Source of the DNA: an uncultured Clostridia bacterium
Lineage (GTDB): Bacteria > Bacillota > Clostridia > TANB77 > CAG-508
NCBI GenBank assembly: GCA_934130025.1
Contig: CAKOXG010000014.1
Coordinates: forward strand, 1 to 31,733
Direction of reading: 5' to 3'
Length of the DNA stretch: 31,733 nucleotides
Shown here: in pieces, positions 25,742 to 31,733 of the stretch
Layout: each line of letters opens with the position of its first letter
Numbering within the stretch: the first letter of the stretch is position 1
Position numbers and translations under genes: made by a program
The notes under the pieces: generated by a model
Seen by the model: only the letters and a program-made list of their open reading frames with translations
What the model was told of the DNA's origin: nothing
The model's database searches: none

Positions 25742-27361
25742 CTATTTATTTTTCAATTCCTTGGCATGTGATAATGCAATGTCAGTTATCTCTCCTGATG
25801 CTATTCTAGCTATTTCTTCAATTGTTTCTTTTTCGTTTAAAAGTTTAATTCTTGTGTTTGTATTTTTCCCTGTAACCTCTTTATATATGTAATAATTATA
25901 CTCTCCTCTTGCTGCTATTGGGGCTAAATGTGTTACTATTAGTACTTGATGATTTTGGGCTATTTTCTTTAGTTTTATTCCCACAGAATTTGCTGCCTTC
26001 CCGCTAATTCCAGTATCTATTTCATCAAATATTAATATTGGTACTTCATCTATATCTGATAATACTGTTTTTATTGCAAGCATTATTCTAGACATTTCTC
26101 CTCCTGAAGCAATTTTGTTTAATTTTTTCTCTTCTTCTCCAAGGTTCGTAGAAATCACAAATTCGACATGGCTATTTCCGTTATATGCAAATGTTTCATC
26201 CTTAATTACTCTTGCATTAAATCTAGCATTTTTCATTTCCAGCTCTTTTAATTCATTATTTATCTTTTCATTTAGTACTTTAGATTGTTCTATTCTCTTA
26301 GCATTAATTTTGTCACACAATATGTCCATTTTTTCTTTTATTTTGGCTATTTTCTCTTTCGTTCTTTCATTTTCTTCATCTATGTTTTCAATTTTATGAA
26401 TTTCTTCTTCTAACTCAATCTTATAGCTGCATATCTCTTCTATTGTATTACCATATTTCCTTTTTAAAGAATATATTTCATCTAATCTTTCTTCAACTTG
26501 ATTTCTTTCAGCTTCATTAAAATATATCTCTCCATTCATATCGCAGATATCTCTAGAGAGTTCTTGAACTTCATAATATATATTTTTTAGCTCGTTTAAT
26601 TTTTCTTCATATTTTTTATCAACATTTTCAATCTTTTCAAGTGCTTTTATAGAGTCATTTATAACATCAATTGCAGTCTGTTCTAAATTTTGATTTACTG
26701 TATTAAGCGATTCTGCAACCTTTTCAGAATTCATTATTATTCTTCTTTTTTCTTCTAATTCTTCATCCTCACCTTTTTTCAGATTAGCATTTTTTATCTC
26801 TTTATATTGATACTTTAATAAATCCAGCCTTCTCCTTTTTTCCATGTCGTCACCATAGTTATTCTTTAAAATCAAATTTAATTTCTTATACTCATCATAT
26901 AAGTTTATATATTCTTCCATTTGATTGCAAATATCTTGACCTATAAATTTATCCAAATATTTTGTGTGAAAGTCAGTATCCAATAATGTTTGATTATCAT
27001 ATTGCCCATGTATGTCGATTATATTTTTCATAAAATTTTTAAGTTCTGCAACAGTAACCAACCTGCCATTTATCTTGCATACATTCTTTCCAGAAGTATT
27101 AATTTCTCTTGAAACAATTACATTCCCATCAATAGAGTTTTCATAATTTGGTAGATATAAGGAAATCTCAACAAAAGAAATATTTTGTCCTTTTCTTATC
27201 ATCTCTTTAGCAAACCTTCCTCCAGCAATTATTTCTAAAGAATCCACTATCAAAGTTTTTCCTGCACCAGTTTCTCCAGTTAAAACATTTAGGCCTTTAT
27301 TCAGGTCAATTGTCAAGTCGTCTATTATTCCTATATTTTTTATATGAAGTGATGTAATCAT
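25742..27361 (-). CDS. recN: DNA repair protein RecN
   Basis: RecN is an SMC-like ATPase that acts early in double-strand-break repair. The start is ATG 27361 (MITSLHIKNIGIIDDL), with GGAGG five bases ahead. A longer frame to 27418 would translate the promoter. The 539-residue protein has Walker A GETGAGKT, two coiled-coil arms (about 150-350) and a C-terminal ATPase half with KIASGGEMSRIMLAIK and PILIFDEIDTGISG. The length fits the family (550-570). The upstream region carries a promoter and two identical 14-bp sites, consistent with damage-inducible control. The gene is followed by the M50 operon on the same strand. Confidence 0.95.
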   Translation of the reverse strand: MITSLHIKNIGIIDDLTIDLNKGLNVLTGETGAGKTLIVDSLEIIAGGRFAKEMIRKGQNISFVEISLYLPNYENSIDGNVIVSREINTSGKNVCKINGRLVTVAELKNFMKNIIDIHGQYDNQTLLDTDFHTKYLDKFIGQDICNQMEEYINLYDEYKKLNLILKNNYGDDMEKRRRLDLLKYQYKEIKNANLKKGEDEELEEKRRIIMNSEKVAESLNTVNQNLEQTAIDVINDSIKALEKIENVDKKYEEKLNELKNIYYEVQELSRDICDMNGEIYFNEAERNQVEERLDEIYSLKRKYGNTIEEICSYKIELEEEIHKIENIDEENERTKEKIAKIKEKMDILCDKINAKRIEQSKVLNEKINNELKELEMKNARFNARVIKDETFAYNGNSHVEFVISTNLGEEEKKLNKIASGGEMSRIMLAIKTVLSDIDEVPILIFDEIDTGISGKAANSVGIKLKKIAQNHQVLIVTHLAPIAARGEYNYYIYKEVTGKNTNTRIKLLNEKETIEEIARIASGEITDIALSHAKELKNK

Positions 27362-27370
27362 TTTTACCTC

Positions 27371-27384
27371 CAAATTTTTGTTCG
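27371..27384 (-). promoter_or_regulatory. Candidate repressor site, downstream copy
   Basis: CGAACAAAAATTTG on the minus strand, covering the likely recN transcription start. Its first half CGAAC matches the Gram-positive LexA (SOS) box CGAAC-N4-GTTCG, and the second half is degenerate. An exact copy lies at 27429-27442. Confidence 0.5.
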
Positions 27385-27389
27385 TTATT

Positions 27390-27418
27390 ATAATACTACA
27401 TTGTAATACATTTGTCAA
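27390..27418 (-). promoter_or_regulatory. Sigma-A type promoter for recN
   Basis: A perfect -35 box TTGACA (27413-27418) and TATTAT (27390-27395) are 17 bases apart. The expected transcription start, near 27383, falls inside the downstream copy of the repeated site. Confidence 0.75.
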
Positions 27419-27428
27419 TACATATTAA

Positions 27429-27442
27429 CAAATTTTTGTTCG
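27429..27442 (-). promoter_or_regulatory. Candidate repressor site, upstream copy
   Basis: An exact copy of the 14-bp CGAACAAAAATTTG site, 58 bases from the other and just upstream of the recN -35 box. The two copies bracket the promoter. Confidence 0.5.
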
Positions 27443-27566
27443 ACAAATATTGACATTTCAAACATTAATTTTGAACTTACTAATTATGCTAAAATTACAT
27501 TTAGTGTCTTCCTCTGTTTTCAAACCGAATATTTCCAATCAATATTATTAAATTTTAAAATTTTTA

Positions 27567-27595
27567 TTGACGAACTTCCAAAAACATGATATAGT
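27567..27595 (+). promoter_or_regulatory. Promoter of the tRNA-Glu gene
   Basis: TTGACG (27567-27572) and TATAGT (27590-27595) are 17 bases apart, and the tRNA begins 16 bases after the -10 box. Confidence 0.75.
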
Positions 27596-27611
27596 AAATA
27601 AGTACTTAACT

Positions 27612-27686
27612 GGCCCCTTGGTCAAGCGGTTAAGACGCGGCCCTCTCAAGGCCGAATCATGGGTTCGATTCCCGTAGGGGTCACCA
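27612..27686 (+). tRNA. tRNA-Glu (anticodon CTC)
   Basis: The 75-nt sequence includes an encoded CCA. The acceptor stem GGCCCCT (27612-27618) pairs with AGGGGTC (27676-27682). The anticodon stem is CGGCC/GGCCG around loop CTCTCAA, which gives anticodon CTC at 27645-27647 and reads GAG. The T-loop TTCGATT is standard. The sequence is the typical bacterial tRNA-Glu. The GAG-reading isoacceptor is a secondary tRNA in an AT-rich genome, so a TTC species should exist elsewhere. Confidence 0.97.
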
Positions 27687-27697
27687 AAAAAATTAGA
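27666..27697 (+). repeat. Direct repeat of the tRNA-Glu 3' end, copy A (within the tRNA)
   Basis: It runs from the T-loop through CCA and a seven-A run to TTAGA. The same sequence, with nine A, recurs at 27802-27835. The geometry is that of an attachment-site duplication. Confidence 0.8.
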
Positions 27698-27722
27698 ACT
27701 ATTTTTAATAGTTCTTTTTTAT
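27695..27722 (+). terminator. Terminator of the tRNA-Glu gene
   Basis: A 9-bp stem (AGAACTATT/AATAGTTCT) with a TTT loop is followed by a T-run, beginning 9 bases after the CCA. Confidence 0.85.
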
Positions 27723-27740
27723 TTATTTGTATTTATCTAT

Positions 27741-27810
27741 CGGGAATCGAAAAGGAGGACTAGCAATTAGTTCTGTGGACTAATTGCCCGACGCGGCTCG
27801 CCGATTCCCG
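27741..27810. repeat. Nested hairpin element beside the duplicated tRNA end
   Basis: Outer arms CGGGAATCG (27741-27749) and CGATTCCCG (27802-27810) are perfect inverted copies of the tRNA T-arm. Inside, GCAATTAGTTC (27763-27773) and GGACTAATTGC (27777-27787) form an 11-bp stem with a 3-base loop. The block is much richer in G+C than its surroundings. There is no open frame. The function is unknown. Confidence 0.7.
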
Positions 27811-27835
27811 TAGGGGTCACCAAAAAAAAATTAGA
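27802..27835 (+). repeat. Direct repeat of the tRNA-Glu 3' end, copy B
   Basis: CGATTCCCGTAGGGGTCACC followed by nine A and TTAGA is identical to the end of the tRNA apart from two extra A. A block GACGCGGC (27790-27797) just before it also matches the tRNA (27634-27641), but about 20 bases of the anticodon region are missing between them. Either a decayed tandem copy of the tRNA or an attachment-site scar would explain it. Confidence 0.8.
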
Positions 27836-27894
27836 GACATTTTGTTATAATTGTATTTATAAAAAAGACTATTGGCAAAATATTCTTATATACT

Positions 27895-27931
27895 TTGCCA
27901 GCAGCCTGAAAAAGCTTTTTCGCAGGGCATT
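27895..27931 (-). terminator. Possible terminator after the Lys/Asn-rich membrane protein gene
   Basis: On the minus strand TGCC...GGCA arms enclose CCTG/CAGG and a GAAAAAGCTTTTTC palindrome, just past the stop codon. No clear T-run follows, so this could equally be a stability hairpin. Confidence 0.45.
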
Positions 27932-27932
27932 T

Positions 27933-28799
27933 TTATTTTATTATTTCTCTTACATCACTCATTCCATCTTTCCATTGTTTTCTTTTTTTTGCATATATGG
28001 CAATTGCTTTTATTGTGTAGTACACCACAACGCATCCCATCATTATTATTATTGTCTTTGAAAATAGTTCCTTATGTAATAAGAAAATGTATATTGATAA
28101 TAGTGTTATTATTGCTATCATTAATGATTCTATCCCCATTAATGCTGGCTTTCCATTGTCTTTGCTATATGCGTACTCAAACCAAAATATTGCCATTGCT
28201 AGCACCAACATGCTAAATACTTTTAGGTCTGCAATGAATATTTTTTCTGGTATATTTAACATTCCAAATTTTATAAATATAAAATAACCTATAACTAATA
28301 ATAAGCTCCAGAAATTTTCCATAACACTTTTTCGTATATTTCTTTTTTCTTCTTTTGGGATTTTATTAGCTTGTTCTATTTCTTCATCTATTTTCTCTTT
28401 ATCAAATTTTTTTATAGTATCTTCTGTTCTCTTAGTATCATCCTCATTTATAATTTCATCTATTTTTTCTATATTTTCTATCTGTTCTTGTATTATCTTT
28501 TTTATTCTTGTATCGGTTCTTGTAGCTCTTTTAGTTGTATCGCTTTTTTCGATTTTTTTTGTGTTTATTCCTTTTTTACTTGAATTTGTCCTTTTTTTAT
28601 TTGCATTGCTATTGTTTTGCGTCACCTTTGTTTTTTTCTTATTTCCGTTGCTATCATTTTTTTGTGCATTTACTTTTTTCGTGTTTCCATTGCTATCATT
28701 TTTTTTAGCATTTGTTTTTTCCTTTGTATCTTTCTTACTTGTGTTCTCCTTTTTTACATTAGTTTTTCTTTCTTTCGCCGGTTTTGTGTTTTCTTCCAT
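27933..28799 (-). CDS. Hypothetical protein: Lys/Asn-rich N-terminus with four membrane helices
   Basis: I recognise no family. The first ~165 residues are charged and probably disordered, rich in Lys, Asn and Thr. They include three 14-residue repeats (residues 33-46, 47-60, 61-74, of the type KNDSNGNxKKxxxx) and then a Glu/Lys/Ile stretch that may be a coiled coil (about 100-150). About four hydrophobic segments follow (roughly 165-265), ending with a basic tail KKRKQWKDGMSDVREIIK. The basic, disordered part would be cytoplasmic and could contact nucleic acid or ribosomes. GAGGG precedes ATG 28799. It is 31 bases downstream of rsmE and probably co-transcribed with it. Confidence 0.75.
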   Translation of the reverse strand: MEENTKPAKERKTNVKKENTSKKDTKEKTNAKKNDSNGNTKKVNAQKNDSNGNKKKTKVTQNNSNANKKRTNSSKKGINTKKIEKSDTTKRATRTDTRIKKIIQEQIENIEKIDEIINEDDTKRTEDTIKKFDKEKIDEEIEQANKIPKEEKRNIRKSVMENFWSLLLVIGYFIFIKFGMLNIPEKIFIADLKVFSMLVLAMAIFWFEYAYSKDNGKPALMGIESLMIAIITLLSIYIFLLHKELFSKTIIIMMGCVVVYYTIKAIAIYAKKRKQWKDGMSDVREIIK

Positions 28800-28830
28800 T
28801 TTCTTCCCTCTTTTCAGTTTTACTTTTTAT

Positions 28831-29586
28831 CTATCCTTCAAGTTCATAGAATATGTTACCCGCCATTATAATTCCAGCTGTTTCTGTTCTTAATATTCTT
28901 TTTCCCAGTGAAACGCATTTTGCGCCTATTTTCTGTAACATTTCTATTTCTCCTTCTGCTATTCCACCCTCTGGTCCAATTATAATTGCTATTTTATATT
29001 CGTTTTGCTCCGCTTTTTGTAACTTTTTTAATTCTTCTTTTAATAATGTTTTCTTTTCATTTTCATACGCAACTAGAATAGCATCATATTCCTCCAAATT
29101 TAATTTTTCATACATAAATTTCATTTTTATTATATTATCAACTTTTGGAATTCTATCCCTTTGTGATTGTTTAGATGCAATTTCAGCTATTTTCTGCCAT
29201 CTTTCTAGTTTTTTATTAGACTGCTTTTCATCCAATTTTACAACGGTTCTTTCCATTACAACTGGAACAATTTCATTTACTCCAACTTCTGTATTTTTTT
29301 GTATTATAAGTTCCATCTTTTCGAATTTTGGCAGTCCTTGGTATAAAGTTATGCTTATATTCGATTCCGCCGTGTCGTTTATTTTTTCCTGTATATCACA
29401 AATTATAGAGTTGCTTTGGGCATTAATTATTTTAACTAGATAGTTTTCTCCCGTATCTTTATTGCAAACTTTTAAAATTTCACCATTTCTCATTCTAAGT
29501 ACATTTATAATATGATTTACATCTTCTCCAATTATTTCTATTTTATTATTTTTTATTTGATTTTCCTTAACAAAAAATTTAGGCAT
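28831..29586 (-). CDS. rsmE: 16S rRNA (uracil-1498-N3)-methyltransferase RsmE
   Basis: This SPOUT-class enzyme methylates U1498 of 16S rRNA with SAM. The N-terminal PUA-like part has MPKFFVKE and a DVNHIINVLRMRNGE block. The SPOUT part has the SAM-binding motifs IIGPEGGIAEGEIE and SLGKRILRTETAGIIMAGNI at the knotted C-terminus. The 251-residue length is standard. GAGAGGG precedes the ATG. It lies downstream of dnaJ beyond a terminator. In many Firmicutes dnaJ is followed by prmA and rsmE; here prmA is not present between them. Confidence 0.94.
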   Translation of the reverse strand: MPKFFVKENQIKNNKIEIIGEDVNHIINVLRMRNGEILKVCNKDTGENYLVKIINAQSNSIICDIQEKINDTAESNISITLYQGLPKFEKMELIIQKNTEVGVNEIVPVVMERTVVKLDEKQSNKKLERWQKIAEIASKQSQRDRIPKVDNIIKMKFMYEKLNLEEYDAILVAYENEKKTLLKEELKKLQKAEQNEYKIAIIIGPEGGIAEGEIEMLQKIGAKCVSLGKRILRTETAGIIMAGNIFYELEG

Positions 29587-29627
29587 TTTTTCCCTCTCAT
29601 CTTATTTTTTCTATTGAAATTATATCA

Positions 29628-29662
29628 AAATAAAACCTATAGTGCAACTATAAGTTTTATTT
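29628..29662 (-). terminator. Terminator after dnaJ
   Basis: 16-base arms (AAATAAAACCTATAGT and ACTATAAGTTTTATTT on the plus strand) with one wobble pair and a 3-base loop, followed on the minus strand by a T-rich stretch. It lies about 23 bases past the dnaJ stop and separates dnaK-dnaJ from rsmE. Confidence 0.85.
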
Positions 29663-29684
29663 CTTATCATACTATTCTTTTATT

Positions 29685-30836
29685 TTAACCAAATATTCCT
29701 CTTTTTTTGATTGGTGGTTGTTCATTCATTGTTTTTGCAAGCTGTACAAGCAACTCTCTTTGCTCTTTTGATAAACGTTTTGGAACTTGTACTTGTACTG
29801 TAAATATAAGGTTTCCTCTGCTTCCAGAGTTTATACGAGTAAATCCTTTGTCTCTTATCGTGAATTGCGTTCCAGTTTGCGTTCCCTCCGGAATTTTGTA
29901 AGTTGTTTTCGTTCCATCTAATAGCGGAATTTCTATTTCTGCACCTAGTGTTGCCTGCGTGAAAGTTATTGGTATTTCACAATATACATTTTCGTCTTTT
30001 CTTGTAAAAATGCTATGCTTTTTCAAGTTTATTGTAATGTAAATATCTCCATTTCTTCCACCATTTTTACCTGGCTCTCCTTCACCTTTTAATACTATTG
30101 TTTGCCCATCATCTATTCCTGCTGGAATTTTAACATTTATTTTTGCTTGTTTTCTAATTGTACCTTTACCCAAACACGTATCGCAAACTTCTTTTATTAC
30201 TTTTCCTGTTCCATGACAATTTGAGCATGTGGTTTGCACTCTCATTTGCCCCAGTAATGTTGTTTGCATTTTTGTTACTGTACCCGTTCCTCCACATACG
30301 GAGCATGTTTCTGGGTGTGTACCAGGTTTTGCCCCATTTCCAGAACATGTAGGACATTTTTCATTTCTCAATATATTTATTTCTTTGCTTACACCAGTAT
30401 ACGATTCTTCAAATGTTAAGTTTACACTATACCTTAAGTCTGCTCCTTTTGAAGGCGCATTAGGATTTCTAGATGATGACCTACCAGTTCCAAACCCAAA
30501 TAAGTCTCCTAAATCTCCAAATATATCTCCAAATCCATCAAATCCTGAGGTTGTATATGTGTATGTTCCTCCTCCAAATGGGCCACCAGCTCCTCCAAAA
30601 CCTTGGCTTGGGTCTGCAGTTCCAAATTGGTCATACATTTTTCTCTTTTGAGGATTAGACAATACTTCGTATGCTTCATTTACTTCTTTGAATTTTGCTT
30701 CCGCTTCTTCTTTATTATCTGGATTAGCATCAGGGTGATATTTTTTTGCTAAGCGTCTATATGCTTTTTTTAGTTCATCGTCTGTTGCTGTTTTTCCAAC
30801 ACCTAAGACTTCGTAATAATCCTTTTTTTCAGCCAT
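29685..30836 (-). CDS. dnaJ: Chaperone protein DnaJ
   Basis: DnaJ is the Hsp40 co-chaperone that stimulates DnaK. It has the J domain (about 1-70) with HPD in YHPDAN, a Gly/Phe-rich linker (about 75-125), and the zinc domain with four CxxCxGxG repeats (CPTCSGNG, CSVCGGTG, CSNCHGTG, CDTCLGKG). Next come the C-terminal substrate-binding domains, including GDIYITINLKKHSIFTRKDE-like and GTQTGTQFTIRDKGF-like blocks. The length (383) is typical of type I DnaJ. AAGGAG precedes the ATG. It lies downstream of dnaK with a hairpin between them. Confidence 0.97.
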   Translation of the reverse strand: MAEKKDYYEVLGVGKTATDDELKKAYRRLAKKYHPDANPDNKEEAEAKFKEVNEAYEVLSNPQKRKMYDQFGTADPSQGFGGAGGPFGGGTYTYTTSGFDGFGDIFGDLGDLFGFGTGRSSSRNPNAPSKGADLRYSVNLTFEESYTGVSKEINILRNEKCPTCSGNGAKPGTHPETCSVCGGTGTVTKMQTTLLGQMRVQTTCSNCHGTGKVIKEVCDTCLGKGTIRKQAKINVKIPAGIDDGQTIVLKGEGEPGKNGGRNGDIYITINLKKHSIFTRKDENVYCEIPITFTQATLGAEIEIPLLDGTKTTYKIPEGTQTGTQFTIRDKGFTRINSGSRGNLIFTVQVQVPKRLSKEQRELLVQLAKTMNEQPPIKKRGIFG

Positions 30837-30926
30837 TGCTTTCTCCTTTTCTACAATTATCTTTTCTAAATTTTACGCACAATTTTCGTTAAGTAGTAAC
30901 AAAAGTCATCCGCAAAAATATTTAGA

Positions 30927-30963
30927 AAATCACCCAAAAAGGGGCGTCCCTATTGGGCGATTT
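30927..30963 (-). terminator. Strong hairpin between dnaK and dnaJ
   Basis: On the minus strand AAATCGCCCAA pairs with TTGGGTGATTT around an inner AGGG/CCCT stem, and a short T-run follows. It lies 12 bases past the dnaK stop. It could act as a partial terminator or processing site that lowers dnaJ relative to dnaK. Confidence 0.65.
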
Positions 30964-30974
30964 ATATCTACTAA

Positions 30975-31733
30975 TTATTTATTTTCGTCTTTTTTATCGT
31001 CTTCTACTTTATAATCTGCATTGTATACATTTCCGTTTTCGTCTGTTTGTTGGCCAGCACCTGTTCCAGCATTTGCTCCTGCTGCTCCGTTTGGATTTGC
31101 CTGTGCATATAGCTTTTCAGACATTGCATAGAAAGCTTGTTTTAATTTTTCTGTTGCTTCTTTTATCTTATCAATATCAGAACCTTCTAGGGCTTTCTTT
31201 ACATTTTCTATTTCTGCTGTAGCTTTTGCTTTTTCTTCTCCGCTTATTTTATCACCTAATTCATCTACTGTTTTTTGGCAGTTGTACATTAAGCTTTCAG
31301 CTTCATTTCTAGCTTCTATTTCATCTTTCTTTTTCTTATCTTCTGCAGCATGTGCTTCTGCATCCTTAACAGCTCTATCTATATCTTCATCTGTTAAGTT
31401 TGTTGATGCTGTAATAGAAACTTTTTGTTCATTTCCTGTTGCCATATCTTTTGCAGAAACGTGAACTATACCATTTGCATCTATATCAAATGTAACTTCA
31501 ATTTGTGGAACTCCCCTTGGTGCAGCTGGAATTCCTGTTAATTGGAATCTACCTAATGTTTTGTTATATGCAGCCATTTCACGTTCACCTTGTAATACGT
31601 GTACCTCAACTGATGTTTGACCATCTGCTGCTGTTGAGAATATTTGTGATTTCTTTGTTGGTATTGTTGTGTTTCTTTCAATTAATTTTGTAAATACTCC
31701 ACCATAAGTTTCAATACCTAATGATAATGGTGT
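30975..31733 (-). CDS. dnaK: Chaperone protein DnaK, C-terminal part (5' end outside window)
   Basis: The frame is open to the window edge and shows the Hsp70 substrate-binding domain from TPLSLGIETYGGVFTKLIERN through AADGQTSVEVHVLQGERE, LGRFQLTGIPAAPRGVPQIEV and the helical lid. About 252 codons are visible, and the ATPase domain lies beyond 31733. A shorter frame starting at 31577 is only an internal methionine. The tail is Gly/Ala/Asn-rich, and the usual EEVVDADYEVVDD end is altered to NVYNADYKVEDDKKDENK. It is the gene before dnaJ. Any CIRCE element would be upstream of the window. Confidence 0.96.
   Translation of the reverse strand, partial: TPLSLGIETYGGVFTKLIERNTTIPTKKSQIFSTAADGQTSVEVHVLQGEREMAAYNKTLGRFQLTGIPAAPRGVPQIEVTFDIDANGIVHVSAKDMATGNEQKVSITASTNLTDEDIDRAVKDAEAHAAEDKKKKDEIEARNEAESLMYNCQKTVDELGDKISGEEKAKATAEIENVKKALEGSDIDKIKEATEKLKQAFYAMSEKLYAQANPNGAAGANAGTGAGQQTDENGNVYNADYKVEDDKKDENK

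Noticed and set aside
27362..27418. A longer recN reading frame beginning at 27418
   Set aside because: It would translate the promoter and operator region; the ATG at 27361 has a good GGAGG and begins the conserved sequence.
1..31733. CRISPR arrays, insertion sequences, prophage or toxin-antitoxin genes
   Set aside because: No regularly spaced repeats, transposase, integrase or phage-type proteins are visible; the only mobile-element hint is the tRNA-end duplication.

Overview
The window is AT-rich chromosomal DNA from a low-GC, Gram-positive, Clostridia-type bacterium, probably an uncultured spore former. The evidence is the A+T-biased codon use, strong GGAGG ribosome binding sites, a YtxC-type sporulation protein, and a typical clostridial gene order (queA, tgt, yajC, TIGR04086, HD protein, secD-like, secF-like). 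Most genes are on the minus strand and are ordinary core genes. Only the DUF4912/GH57 pair, ytxC and one tRNA are on the plus strand. I see no phage, insertion sequence or CRISPR array.

Layout. 1-1553: MATE efflux gene running off the left edge, with its own promoter and a structured leader. 1562-2918: RsuA-type pseudouridine synthase and TsaC. 2957-6128: an O-acyltransferase module (DHHW/AlgJ-like, AlgI/MBOAT, DUF4358). 6309-8944: DUF4912 protein and GH57 alpha-glucan branching enzyme, ended by a clear terminator. 9094-10041: ytxC. 10171-14315: rhodanese, a shortened SecF-like protein, a divergent SecD-like protein, an HD protein, a TIGR04086 membrane protein and YajC. 14319-19500: WG-repeat surface protein, tgt, queA and a membrane-anchored predicted metallopeptidase. 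19541-22990: clpX, clpP and tig. 23144-25732: metallophosphoesterase, tsaD (5' reading frame broken) and an M50 peptidase. 25742-27442: recN with a promoter bracketed by two identical 14-bp sites. 27567-27850: tRNA-Glu(CTC), its terminator and a second partial copy of the tRNA 3' end. 27933-31733: a Lys/Asn-rich membrane protein, rsmE, dnaJ and the 3' part of dnaK.

How the genes work together. RNA modification is well represented: TsaC and TsaD make t6A, QueA and Tgt make queuosine, and RsuA-like and RsmE modify 16S rRNA. Protein quality control is the second theme: trigger factor, ClpX, ClpP, DnaK and DnaJ. The third is the envelope: the acetylation module, YajC with degenerate SecD/F, and several anchored extracytoplasmic proteins.

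The observations most worth a second look are the duplicated tRNA-Glu 3' end with a nested hairpin, the SecD/SecF pair that lacks the usual charged signature residues and two SecF helices, the paired sites around the recN promoter, the tsaD frameshift, and the unassigned HEFLH metallopeptidase next to queA.
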